In this document: positions 9,245 through 16,879 of the stretch, piece after piece | Position numbering within the stretch: position 1 is the stretch's first letter | How the letters are laid out: each line of letters starts with the position of its first letter | Source of the DNA: Streptomyces sp. NBC_01304 | GTDB lineage: Bacteria; Actinomycetota; Actinomycetes; Streptomycetales; Streptomycetaceae | Assembly: GCF_035975855.1 (NCBI RefSeq) | Contig: NZ_CP109055.1 | Coordinates: forward strand, 7,564,001 to 7,628,000 | DNA: 64,000 nt | Reading direction: 5' to 3' | Position numbers and translations under genes: made by a program | The notes under the pieces: generated by a model | Database searches by the model: none | The model's input: the letters and a program-made list of their open reading frames with translations, nothing else | What the model was told of the DNA's origin: nothing

Positions 9245-10659
9245 CCAAGGACATCGTCGCCCTCACCGAGAAGATGCCCGACCCCAAGGCGATCCTCATG
9301 GGCCTGTACGCGGGAGGCCCCGACCTCGACGCCGAGGCCCTCCACGATGGCGCGGTCATTCAACTGAGCACCCCCGCCGGGCGCCCCCTGCTGGCCGTCG
9401 ACGCGCCCGTGCTCATCCACGTACCCGGCGAGACCGCCCGCCTCCTGGGCGGCGACACCGCTCTGCCGGATGCGCCGGTGTGGTGGACCGAGGTCCGAGC
9501 CTCCACCGCAATTCCCGAGGCGGCACGCCTGGCCGCCTCCTTCGCCGGGCGCCTCAACGCCCTTCGTGGTGGGACGACTTGGCCGCTGGGCACCGCCACT
9601 GTCGAGGCCGTCGAGCTCACTCTGGAAACCGCCACCGCCGCCGCCGCGGCCCTTGATGAGGCGCAGCTGTCTGTGGATGTGCTCACCGAGCAGGCTGCCG
9701 TCATCATCGACGACCGCCCGCTCATCGCGGCGACGACCCACCTCACCGACGTCCTTCGCCGTGCGGCCGACGCCGAGCTCGCCCTGCAGATCGTCACCTC
9801 ACCCGAAGCCCGCCTCACGCTGCCCACTCGGGTGGCGCTCGGCGGGTACCCCAACCGCTGGGTCGTCCGCGATGAGGCCTGCGGCTACTACGACGGTCTC
9901 TCCGGCGCCGTACTGCGCTGGCAGCAAGGCCAGTTCAGCCCGTTGCGTACGCCGGAGGGGGAGGCCCAGGTCGCCGAGGCCTTCAAGGGATCTGGTGCGC
10001 TCGCCACGGGGGAGCGTCAACTTCTTCTCTCTCTGCGCACCTGCCATGCTGCCGTTGACGACCTCACCCTGGGCTCATCGCTTGAAGCCTGCTGGATGGG
10101 TCTCACCGGCACCTCTCCGGCTGGCTGGGGCACGGCGGAGCCCATCAACCTGCCTTGGTCCACACGTAAGTTGACTGAGCTGGCCCGTGGCCGGGCCCCC
10201 GAGCCCAGCTGGCTCGCCGTGGTCGGCCACCCCGACCGCCCCGCCCTCGCCACCCTCACCGTCCGCAGAACCTCAGCCGGCGTCGAGGAGGAAATCACCC
10301 TCGCCCTTGGCTACGGCCCGGACGAAGAACTGCCCCTGGACGCTCTTGAGCCCCTGGCTGCCACCCTCGCCGCCGAGCATGGACTGATCACCCTGCTCAC
10401 GAACCTGCGCAAGGCTCGCCGCGACCTCACCACCCCGCCCCACCTGGAGGCCCCGCCGCTGCCACTCGCCTTCACGATCGGCGCCGACCAGGTCGAAGAG
10501 GTCGGCCTTGACCGGGCGATGCGCCCGCCCGTGAGCCTGACGCCCACCCAGCTCGGTTCCGAGCGGTACCCCGCGCTGCATTACCCGCTCGGAGACGGCA
10601 GCGACGCCGAAGCCTGGAGCCGTCTTCAGATCCTCACAGAGCACCTCAAGGCGAGCTGA
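9241..10659 (+). CDS. DUF6177-like protein of the type VII locus
   Basis: A 472-residue soluble protein. Its GTG start overlaps the eccC stop by 4 bp, so it belongs to the same transcript. No signal peptide or membrane segment is visible. The N-terminal part, with 'MPDPKAILMGLYAGGPDLD' and 'VIQLSTPAGRPLLAVDAPVLIHVPGETARLLG', resembles the actinobacterial DUF6177 family, which I recall as a companion of EccC genes in Streptomyces. Biochemical role unknown. Tight coupling to the motor gene suggests a chaperone, substrate adaptor or cytoplasmic component, but that is inference from position only. Confidence 0.65.
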   Translation: MTKDIVALTEKMPDPKAILMGLYAGGPDLDAEALHDGAVIQLSTPAGRPLLAVDAPVLIHVPGETARLLGGDTALPDAPVWWTEVRASTAIPEAARLAASFAGRLNALRGGTTWPLGTATVEAVELTLETATAAAAALDEAQLSVDVLTEQAAVIIDDRPLIAATTHLTDVLRRAADAELALQIVTSPEARLTLPTRVALGGYPNRWVVRDEACGYYDGLSGAVLRWQQGQFSPLRTPEGEAQVAEAFKGSGALATGERQLLLSLRTCHAAVDDLTLGSSLEACWMGLTGTSPAGWGTAEPINLPWSTRKLTELARGRAPEPSWLAVVGHPDRPALATLTVRRTSAGVEEEITLALGYGPDEELPLDALEPLAATLAAEHGLITLLTNLRKARRDLTTPPHLEAPPLPLAFTIGADQVEEVGLDRAMRPPVSLTPTQLGSERYPALHYPLGDGSDAEAWSRLQILTEHLKAS

Positions 10660-10663
10660 AGGC

Positions 10664-11407
10664 GTGCGTGTGGAACCCCGTCATGGCGGTTATCGGACGG
10701 GCGGCCTATGGGTCGCGGCTGGGATCTCGCTCGGTGCGGTGGTGGTGGGCTCGGGGTGGGCCGAGTTCGGCATGATCGAGTTTGACGAGCGGTGCAGCCA
10801 GGGGCTGATTGAAGGGCCGGGCCGGCTGCTGCGGGTGCGGGATCAGGCGTTTCCGCCAGCGACGATCTGTGAGTTCGAGCGGGGAGAGGTCTCCTCGATC
10901 GGTGGTTCAGGACTGCTCAGCGTGTTGCTCTGGGGCAGCTTGATGGTCCTGGTTATCTGCCTGTTCGTCGCGCTTATCGCGGAGTGTTTCGAACCGCGCC
11001 TTGGCAGCGATCTCGTGGCGCCAATGTCCAGGGTCGAGAAACTCCGCCGCACGGCGGCGGCGTTCTTCGTGACCGGCTCTGGGTTCCTCATGTTCTACGC
11101 ATGGGCCGGATGGAAGCTATTCGCAGGCCCGTCGTCGGTCTGCTCTGCAGGAGCGGACTGGGGATTTCATCCGCCTAGGACGCTGGAGTACAGCTTCTTT
11201 CCACCTCAGGCGACCTGCCAGTACGCCAGCGGCGAGAACTGGAAGATCAACCCGGATTGGGTGGCTTCACTGGCAGTGGAGTTGGCCGTTCCCGCTCTGA
11301 TAGCGGGAGTTGGCTTCGTGCTCGCGTGGCGCCGCTGGCGTTCGGAGCGGCGGACGACACGCCTGGGCAGTGTCTCAGCGGCACCGCCTGAGGCTACTGC
11401 GCCCTGA
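10664..11407 (+). CDS. Four-TM protein with an internal duplication, type VII locus
   Basis: A 247-residue membrane protein, GTG start 4 bp after the previous stop. Four hydrophobic segments lie at about residues 14-34, 82-106, 128-148 and 206-226. The two outside loops resemble each other: each carries a Cys followed by 'FPPATICEFERGE' in the first and 'FPPQATCQYASGE' in the second. The protein therefore looks like a duplicated unit of TM, Cys-containing loop, TM. The Cys residues could form disulfides outside the cell. The C-terminal tail is basic and cytoplasmic. Function unknown; it is the last gene of the type VII cluster before a gap. Confidence 0.65.
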   Translation: MRVEPRHGGYRTGGLWVAAGISLGAVVVGSGWAEFGMIEFDERCSQGLIEGPGRLLRVRDQAFPPATICEFERGEVSSIGGSGLLSVLLWGSLMVLVICLFVALIAECFEPRLGSDLVAPMSRVEKLRRTAAAFFVTGSGFLMFYAWAGWKLFAGPSSVCSAGADWGFHPPRTLEYSFFPPQATCQYASGENWKINPDWVASLAVELAVPALIAGVGFVLAWRRWRSERRTTRLGSVSAAPPEATAP

Positions 11408-11657
11408 CGGGAGGCGTCTCTACGCTCCGGGAGTCGGCGCGGGGGACCGGATCTGCGGTGGCCCCGCGCCGATTGAACTGTGTCAGCTCAGAGTGAGCTG
11501 CTCCGGGCCGTTTTGTGGGAAGCGTCAGATCGACGTGCAGTTCGATACGGAACCGCTCCCACGATGACCACGACGTCTCGTACAAGGAGCCGTTGTAGGC
11601 GGAAGTGTGGAAGGCGTTGTTGACGTTCGTCTGCAGCTTGCCGACCGGGATCGTCAG
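11394..11657 (-). pseudogene. Decayed gene fragment
   Basis: No intact gene is visible between 11408 and 11733. On the minus strand, an 88-codon stretch reads like real protein: 'LTIPVGKLQTNVNNAFHTSA', then 'YETSWSSWERFRIELHV' and 'DLTLPTKRPG'. It has no good start and an upstream in-frame TGA. I read it as the 3' remnant of a lost gene of unknown family, lying convergent to the end of the type VII cluster. A TTG at 11585 could in principle start a 63-residue product. Confidence 0.3.
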
Positions 11658-11696
11658 TGGTCTTCGAGGTTCTCCTGGCGGTCACGAAGCTGTGTG

Positions 11697-11727
11697 GGCA
11701 CCCGTCCGCGTAGGGAGGGCGGGTGCC
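11697..11727 (-). terminator. Hairpin terminator after the 11734 gene
   Basis: Eight-bp inverted repeat GGCACCCG (11697-11704) and CGGGTGCC (11720-11727) with a 15-nt loop. It lies directly downstream of the minus-strand gene ending at 11734. There is no clear U-tract, as is common in Streptomyces. Confidence 0.5.
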
Positions 11728-11733
11728 TATGTG

Positions 11734-12243
11734 TCACCGCTTCCTGCTGGCGTTCAGCGGTAGCTTCACGTACACGTTCACGCTTGCGTGCTGGTCACCC
11801 TTGTCGCCGAGGCCGTAATCAGTCTCAACGCGGTCCACGACCAGGGGCGCCGTGTTGTGGAGGGTGATGGTCTGCCCAGGGTGCGGGACAGGAAGGGGCC
11901 CTTGGAAGATGGCAAGTTCAACCTGCTCACCGTCTTGCTCGTACATGAAGACGAGGGACTGCCGGGTTGCACTGTAGTCCCATGTCTCCACCACCTTTTG
12001 ATGCTCGGCAAGTACGTCGTCGATCTCGCTGGGTAGTTCACGCACGCTCTTCATCCTGTCAGGTTGGAGCCTCGCCGCCAGCGTAGACGTGGTGGGCGTA
12101 GGCGGGGGAGTCGTCGGCTGCTCGGAGTCCCTTGTCTGGCTGGACGTCACTGCAGTGTCAGCTGTTCCGGCCCGTTCCTGTCGTTGCGTACTGCTGGTAG
12201 TGGTGGTGATTTTGGGACAGCGCGGTTGAGGCGCAGCCACCAT
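11734..12243 (-). CDS. Hypothetical protein, Thr/Pro-rich N-terminus
   Basis: An open frame of up to 169 residues. The first ~63 are Thr/Ser/Pro-rich and overlap the 3' end of the preceding gene by 97 bp. The rest, from ATG 12054 ('MKSVRELPSEIDDVLAEHQ'), looks like a compact beta-rich domain with 'SLVFMYEQDGEQVELAIFQG'. ATG 12054 may be the true start, but neither start has a convincing ribosome site. No family recognised. It is the last gene of the leftward ParB/methyltransferase operon and precedes a hairpin. A frameshift joining it to an older upstream reading frame cannot be excluded. Confidence 0.45.
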   Translation of the reverse strand: MVAAPQPRCPKITTTTSSTQRQERAGTADTAVTSSQTRDSEQPTTPPPTPTTSTLAARLQPDRMKSVRELPSEIDDVLAEHQKVVETWDYSATRQSLVFMYEQDGEQVELAIFQGPLPVPHPGQTITLHNTAPLVVDRVETDYGLGDKGDQHASVNVYVKLPLNASRKR

Positions 12244-12674
12244 CCGAACTGCCAGTTGCGGCAGGTGCGGTACAGCTTCGAGTTCCGCTGGGGTGCGTCA
12301 GGCGGGATGGACTGCTCGCCCCAGCCGAGGATGGGGCGAGCGTTTTGGAGCTTCACGCCGAGGCCGGGCACGAGCGCGTCACCCTCCCATGTCTCGCCCG
12401 CTGCGTACTCGAAGGCGAGGTGCGCGTTGCGCGACCAGTCCCAGGGGATCGGCAGCGCACACAAGTACCAGGCGGCCGGCGGATTGACGGTTGGCAGGTG
12501 GATGGTCTGCCGCCGCTGGTGAGTGTTGATGTGCGGTCTGTCGCACTCGCCGAAGGTCTTCAAGCAGTGCTGTGTGAGGTCGAGTTCGCGGATGCCGGCC
12601 AGCCACATGATGCGGTAGCTGTCTCGTGCTTCTATTTCTACACGGACCCTTTCCGAGTCCGCCCCCAAATTCAT
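12147..12674 (-). CDS. Hypothetical protein of the ParB/methyltransferase operon
   Basis: A 175-residue protein. ATG 12674 lies 3 bp after the methyltransferase stop and follows a GGAGGGG ribosome site, so it is co-translated with it. It is rich in Trp, Arg and His ('NPPAAWYLCALPIPWDW', 'NWQFGWWLRLNRAV') and has no signal peptide or membrane segment. Several Cys and His residues might bind metal but do not form a motif I know. Family not recognised. Its coupling to a SAM-dependent methyltransferase suggests an accessory or substrate-binding subunit; that is inference from layout. Confidence 0.55.
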   Translation of the reverse strand: MNLGADSERVRVEIEARDSYRIMWLAGIRELDLTQHCLKTFGECDRPHINTHQRRQTIHLPTVNPPAAWYLCALPIPWDWSRNAHLAFEYAAGETWEGDALVPGLGVKLQNARPILGWGEQSIPPDAPQRNSKLYRTCRNWQFGWWLRLNRAVPKSPPLPAVRNDRNGPEQLTLQ

Positions 12675-12677
12675 ACT

Positions 12678-14117
12678 CTACCCCTCCAGGTTGGAATTCC
12701 TATCCTTGATCAATTCTATCAGAATTGAAGAAATTCCCTCGTGCTTGTTGTGGCGGAATTCGTTCGGGTAGGGCATATTGAATTCTTCGGAAAATGCTCG
12801 CTCGTATTCCTCGATCCGTAGGGCGCGGGGGCGCTTACAGACGGCCTTGACGGTGGCCCTGGTGGTGTCGCTGATCTGTACGTCCTCGAAGTACCGGGAC
12901 AGTAGGCCGAGTAGGGATTCGGGGGTGTGGTAGCGGATTCGCTGCCACTTGCCGCGTACGAACCGCATGTCGACGTTCTCGCTGTCCAGGAAGGACAGGC
13001 GGGTGGAGTCGCGGCTGATGGAGTGCTCGGAGTTCTCGTACGCCATCTCGCGTTCCAGGTTGCGGGTTCCGATCAGGACTTGGCCGTCGGCGGCGCAGAG
13101 TGCGTTGACTGTGGTGAGGACCCAGTGCTGGTAGTCGAGGCTGGTGGTGGCGTTGATGACGGAGTCGAGGACCACTACCTCGTAGAGGCCATTCTCCTTC
13201 AACTCGCGTTCGATGCTGCGGATCTGGCCGACGATCGTGCGGATGTCGACGGCGTACTTGCCCTTCAGGGTTCGGTAGGGCTCGTAGTCGTGGATCTTGT
13301 AGCCCTTGCTACGTAGGTGTCGGGCGTAGTCGCCGTGCCCGGCACCGAAGTCCACCACTCGGTCAGAGGTGGTCAGCCATGGCAGGACGAGGCGCTCCCA
13401 CACCTCGGACTTGTAGCGGACCTTGTCTGCCTTCGCCTTGGAGGAGTGCTCGCGCAGCCGGTTGGGCTGCACGATGTGCTGGTTCCATACAGGGGCCTGC
13501 TCTTCGAGGCCGGTCCAGTCGTAGACGCCGTACTCGCCGGTGAGGTCCTCAACGAGCTGGCCGGCGTCGAAGGACGCGCAGGTCCAGGCGAGGATGTCGA
13601 AGCGTTGGGCCTTCGCGACGGCCGCGTACTCGGCGTTCAGAACGATGCGGCCCTGGTCGTCGATGACCACCGACCCCCACGGCCCGTGGGCGGCGGTCAT
13701 GAAGCCGATCGCCTGTTGGAACGGCAGGTTCTTCGACTCCTCAACTTCGATGGTCTGCCATGGAATCCAGCACCACTGGCCTATCGGACCTGGCTCCGCG
13801 TACACAACCGAAGATTCGGTCTCGACCCGGTTGTGCAGGAGGTTGAACTTGATCTCGTCCTGCAGGCGAACCTTCTGCGGCAGGACCATCGCCGGCGTCG
13901 TGGTCTCACCGATCGCCTTCAAGCCCTTTGTCCTCTGGTGGCCCGCGACCAGAGTCCCGTCCGCATTGAGGATCACCGGCTTCACGACACCGTGACGGCG
14001 CAGGGACTCCTGCAGCCGCACGAACGACTCCTCGGACAGGCGCCGAGGGTTGTAGTCCGCCGGCCGCAACTTCTCCAGCGGATAGGCGGGCTCAAACCGT
14101 ACGTCGAGAGGGTTCAC
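12678..14117 (-). CDS. ParB-fold domain fused to a SAM-dependent methyltransferase
   Basis: 479 residues. Residues ~10-95 are a ParB/Srx-like domain: 'LRPADYNPRRLSEESFVRL' and the box 'DGTLVAGHQR'. A connector follows, then a Rossmann methyltransferase around residues 245-400 with motif I 'VVDFGAGHGDYARHL', 'HDYEPYRT' as the likely acidic ribose-binding position, and 'EVVVLDSVIN' as motif IV region. No DPPY/NPPF or PC motif is visible, so it does not look like a standard DNA adenine or cytosine methylase. The start overlaps the upstream ParB-like gene by 4 bp. The last ~45 codons are clearly AT-richer than neighbouring genes, a sign of transfer. Substrate unknown; nucleic acid is the natural guess from the ParB domain. 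Confidence 0.75.
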   Translation of the reverse strand: MNPLDVRFEPAYPLEKLRPADYNPRRLSEESFVRLQESLRRHGVVKPVILNADGTLVAGHQRTKGLKAIGETTTPAMVLPQKVRLQDEIKFNLLHNRVETESSVVYAEPGPIGQWCWIPWQTIEVEESKNLPFQQAIGFMTAAHGPWGSVVIDDQGRIVLNAEYAAVAKAQRFDILAWTCASFDAGQLVEDLTGEYGVYDWTGLEEQAPVWNQHIVQPNRLREHSSKAKADKVRYKSEVWERLVLPWLTTSDRVVDFGAGHGDYARHLRSKGYKIHDYEPYRTLKGKYAVDIRTIVGQIRSIERELKENGLYEVVVLDSVINATTSLDYQHWVLTTVNALCAADGQVLIGTRNLEREMAYENSEHSISRDSTRLSFLDSENVDMRFVRGKWQRIRYHTPESLLGLLSRYFEDVQISDTTRATVKAVCKRPRALRIEEYERAFSEEFNMPYPNEFRHNKHEGISSILIELIKDRNSNLEG

Positions 14118-14779
14118 GCGACCGCTCCCTCTTCGGCGCGGTGCTCGTCGTTGAGGACGTGCCAGCCGAATCCCATGTCGGAGTCGTGGTCGTCGACGAA
14201 CCGCTTGTAGAGCGCGTCCAGGAGCTCAACCTCGGCCTGCGTGATCCGCACGCGCGTGGAGGACCACTGCATGTATCCCCACTGCAGGTAGTCCACCGTG
14301 GCGGCTGCGCCCGTGTCGGCACCGTCAGACGGCAATTCGATTGGCGCGGGCAGCGCGGTCTCGTCAAGGAGCCGGTCGAGGTGGTCCTGGTCGTAGCCAG
14401 TGCCCTGAAGGTCCGGGAGTTCGGTGAGGATGTCCGCCAGGAGAACGCTGTCGTACCCGGCGAGATCGCTGGTGCGGTTGTCGACGATGACGATCTTCAC
14501 CGCGGCGTCGTCGTCCACGTCGAGCCAGGTGACCGCGATGTCGCTCCAGCCGAGATGCTTCGCGGCCTTGAAGGTGTGGTTGCCGGCGAGGATCTCGTTC
14601 GGACGCCCAGTCAGCGACCCTCGGTTGACGACGATCGGCCGATACTGGCCGTGGGCGGACAGAGACTCAGTGATCGAGTCGAGGTCGCCCGTACGTGGAT
14701 TGCGGTGATACGGATTCAGCTCGTCGACACGAACTGCGAGCTCTGCGAGCGAGGCCGGTATGCGAGTGGGTGTGGACAT
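14114..14779 (-). CDS. ParB-like N-terminal domain protein
   Basis: 221 residues, ATG 14779 after a CTGGAGC ribosome site. A ParB/Srx-type fold occupies about residues 15-125: 'NPYHRNPRTGDLDSITESL', the box 'NEILAGNHTFKAAKHLGW', and 'VIVDNRTSDLAGYD'. In the phage and plasmid proteins I know, this variant with N-H-T in place of E-R-R often sits next to or fused with DNA methyltransferases rather than acting in chromosome partition. No helix-turn-helix follows, so it is not a classical partition ParB. It leads the three- or four-gene leftward operon and is coupled by overlap to the ParB-methyltransferase fusion. Confidence 0.75.
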   Translation of the reverse strand: MSTPTRIPASLAELAVRVDELNPYHRNPRTGDLDSITESLSAHGQYRPIVVNRGSLTGRPNEILAGNHTFKAAKHLGWSDIAVTWLDVDDDAAVKIVIVDNRTSDLAGYDSVLLADILTELPDLQGTGYDQDHLDRLLDETALPAPIELPSDGADTGAAATVDYLQWGYMQWSSTRVRITQAEVELLDALYKRFVDDHDSDMGFGWHVLNDEHRAEEGAVA

Positions 14780-14910
14780 GAAGCTCCAGCCCCACGCCCA
14801 TGATCGAGCCTAAGTGATCAGGTGGCCCCCGGGGCGCGCACGACGTGAGGCCCCTGCCGGCCTCACGCGAGCAGACGGAAGGGGGATCGAGCTTCCGCTC
14901 CGGCTGCCGT

Positions 14911-15333
14911 TCAAGTGAGGTCGCCTACGGATCCGCGGCGGGTGTCCCTCGGACTCTCAGGCAGGATGCCGCTGACAGCAGCCCGCTGAGGATGCAGAGC
15001 TCTGTCGATCACATCGAACCAGTCTGTCCCGGCCAGCCAGTGCTTGCTGCTCAGATGGACGCTCCAGTCCAACAGCGCGACCCAGGAACGGACGCGTTCG
15101 ACCGCAAGCTCGCAGGCAAACGCGGGGGCGGTGCCGCACGTGTGATGACGGACCGCCCACTGCACTGGCCGGGTTCCGGCTGAGGCGTGGAATACGGCGT
15201 AGTCCGCGCTGCCGGATTCTCTCCAGGCGCGTAGCGCCCGGTCTGCCGCGTCGGTATCAACCTCCAGCACGCCGTCACCGTCCTGAACGAGGCCCAGGCA
15301 GTGATCGCACACTGCTACGAGTTCGTGCGTCAT
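14911..15333 (-). CDS. Hypothetical protein with Cys/His pairs
   Basis: 140 residues from ATG 15333, which follows a GGGAG ribosome site; an in-frame ATG 18 bp upstream has none. The N-terminus 'ELVAVCDHCLGLVQDGDG' has a CxxC pair and a later 'RHHTCG' could complete a zinc site. The central part is Trp-rich. No family name can be given. Similar small proteins occur in actinobacterial mobile elements in my memory, but I cannot place it. It stands alone, leftward, upstream of no obvious partner. Confidence 0.55.
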   Translation of the reverse strand: MTHELVAVCDHCLGLVQDGDGVLEVDTDAADRALRAWRESGSADYAVFHASAGTRPVQWAVRHHTCGTAPAFACELAVERVRSWVALLDWSVHLSSKHWLAGTDWFDVIDRALHPQRAAVSGILPESPRDTRRGSVGDLT

Positions 15334-15474
15334 GCTCCCGGTATACCTCACTAAATACTGCAGGTGAAAGCAGGTGTGGTGCCGCAGCGGATCGACGAAC
15401 TACTCAGTATGTTGGCCAGGCAGCCGCCTGCGCCCCGCGTGCAGTGCCCCGGCCGACAAGCTGAAATCTCATGA

Positions 15475-15512
15475 CACCGTGTGGGTGCGCCGACCGGCGC
15501 ACCCACACGGTG
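15475..15512. terminator. Perfect 18-bp stem hairpin
   Basis: CACCGTGTGGGTGCGCCG (15475-15492) is followed, after two bases, by its exact reverse complement (15495-15512). It sits 6 bp past the stop of the small minus-strand gene at 15519, so a terminator is the simplest reading. No T-run is present on either side. Confidence 0.65.
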
Positions 15513-15518
15513 GCCGCG

Positions 15519-15701
15519 TCAAGAATCTGAGGTATCGCTGTCGTCGTCCCCTGAAAGGTCTCCGACAGCTTCTGCTTGCTGGTCTTCGGGTAGCGCGGTG
15601 CGTCGATACTGCGGGTGGTCGAGGTCCATCTGCTGAGCCGCGTGGAACGGGTTCGGTTGGCGTATGTGAGCGGCTGGTGGGAGAGCCTGGCGGTAAGCCA
15701 C
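15519..15701 (-). CDS. Small acidic-tailed protein, 60 residues
   Basis: GTG 15701 follows a TTGAGG ribosome site; an internal ATG at 15629 is an alternative. The C-terminal half, 'HPQYRRTALPEDQQAEAVGD' followed by a Asp/Ser tail, is strongly acidic. No family recognised. Support comes from the ribosome site, codon bias and the strong hairpin immediately downstream. Confidence 0.45.
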   Translation of the reverse strand: MAYRQALPPAAHIRQPNPFHAAQQMDLDHPQYRRTALPEDQQAEAVGDLSGDDDSDTSDS

Positions 15702-15763
15702 TTGAGCCTCAAGGTTGATTGAGGTCCTGAGCCCTCACGCTGGGACGTGTCGACCCGTCCCGC

Positions 15764-16207
15764 TCACATTTCCGCGCCGGGCAGCAGATCCGCCTCGGCG
15801 GCGGCAGGTTTTCTAGCTGACCAGCGGCGGATGACTCCTGACTCGACGACCAGGGCGTCGGCAACGAACTCCTCAAGGAAGCGTAGTGAGCCGACGGCGC
15901 CGGCAGTGGTGGTGTGTGTGGCCAGCCACTCCAGCAACGTTTGCAGGGCATCGAACTGGTCGGGGTGTATCTCCTGGCGCGCGGTCAGTGCCCAACCCCT
16001 CGGTCCACGCGACAGCTCTGCGAGAAGCAGCCCGCCGATCCGCGATGCGGGTTCTCGTATGCACAGCAGCCCGTACGCCTCCGAATCGAGGCCCGCTGTG
16101 GCCTCGCCGGGGACTTGTCCCAGGTGCCACCGCAGGAAGTTCAGATCGTCTTGCGGTAGAGACTTGGGAAGGTCCAACGACAGTTGCAGCTCGAACAGAT
16201 CACTCAT
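15764..16207 (-). CDS. Hypothetical protein
   Basis: 147 residues, ATG 16207. The N-terminus 'LFELQLSLDLPKSLPQDDLNFLRWHLGQ' is amphipathic and followed by a mixed alpha/beta region ending in 'GVIRRWSARKPAAAEADLLP'. No signal peptide, membrane segment or known motif. Strong GC codon bias supports coding. It looks like a small cytoplasmic protein in which one half repeats the style of a beta-strand-rich effector-binding fold, but I do not recognise it. It has no close neighbours on the same strand. Confidence 0.6.
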   Translation of the reverse strand: MSDLFELQLSLDLPKSLPQDDLNFLRWHLGQVPGEATAGLDSEAYGLLCIREPASRIGGLLLAELSRGPRGWALTARQEIHPDQFDALQTLLEWLATHTTTAGAVGSLRFLEEFVADALVVESGVIRRWSARKPAAAEADLLPGAEM

Positions 16208-16349
16208 GCCGGAACACTACGGCGGCACTTCTCCCGAGGCATCAACAGGGCCGCCGGAGTCGATAGCCGGTCTGGACCTACGCCCCTCACACTGCCGAAC
16301 TCCACGGTAGACACTGCTGTTGATGACTGGGGTCGGGCCGGAAGGGGGC

Positions 16350-16649
16350 TCAACATGGGGCCTGCGAACCTCCACCACGCCGCACACGCGTCAGGGCGTC
16401 GTCATGCAGCGCGGCTAGGGTTCCGGACGGCACTGGTTCGGGGCTGCCGGTTAGCGTGTACCACTCCTCGGCGCCGGTGTACTGGATGGCGATGTCCGCG
16501 CGTCCGTCGGGCCGCAGGCTGGTGGCGACAGTGAGATCGCCGGTGATGACGCCGACCTCGTCGGTCATCGCTCCGCCGCGCCCGGCGATCACCTCGTCCA
16601 CCAGCTGCTGCGGCTGCCCTTCGTGACCGGTCTGGTTGTCGTCACTCAT
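16350..16649 (-). CDS. Hypothetical protein
   Basis: 99 residues from ATG 16649. The ATG overlaps the stop (TGA) of the decayed HNH nuclease frame upstream, as expected if the two once formed an operon. The middle part 'GDLTVATSLRPDGRADIAIQ' followed by 'YTGAEEWYTLTGSP' looks like a small beta-sheet domain. The C-terminus is Arg/Gly-rich. The N-terminus is Gln/Glu-rich and probably flexible. Family not recognised. Confidence 0.5.
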   Translation of the reverse strand: MSDDNQTGHEGQPQQLVDEVIAGRGGAMTDEVGVITGDLTVATSLRPDGRADIAIQYTGAEEWYTLTGSPEPVPSGTLAALHDDALTRVRRGGGSQAPC

Positions 16650-16879
16650 GCGCTGCAGGTTTCCAGCATCTCGGTGAGCATGTCCTTCTCGGCGTCGGTG
16701 ACCGACAGCTCGTATGTCGACTTCACCGAGACCCAGGACCGCCCGTACGTGCACCAGTACGCCTTGGCTGGCGGCTGCCATTCATCCGGGCCTTGATCGC
16801 CTTTGGAGCGGTTAGAAGGCTGCGGACACGGCGAGCAGCTGTGGGTGGGTCAGGTCGTTGGCGAAGGCCTTGCGCCGGT
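16646..16879 (-). pseudogene. 3' remnant of an HNH (DUF1524/GmrSD C-terminal type) nuclease gene
   Basis: Read on the minus strand from 16879, the sequence gives 'DRRKAFANDLTHPQLLAVSA', then after one frameshift near 16816 'NRSKGDQGPDEWQPPAKAYW', 'CTYGRSWVSVKSTYELSVTD' and 'AEKDMLTEMLETC'. This matches, part by part, the C-terminus of the intact secreted HNH nuclease at 48858-49529 ('GFANDLTRPQLIAVTDNV', 'NQSKGDQDPAKWMPSRTSYK', 'VDSAEKSALQSALSGC'). The N-terminal half, including the DHMVPL nuclease motif, is gone. The upstream gene's frame reads into it. Confidence 0.7.
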
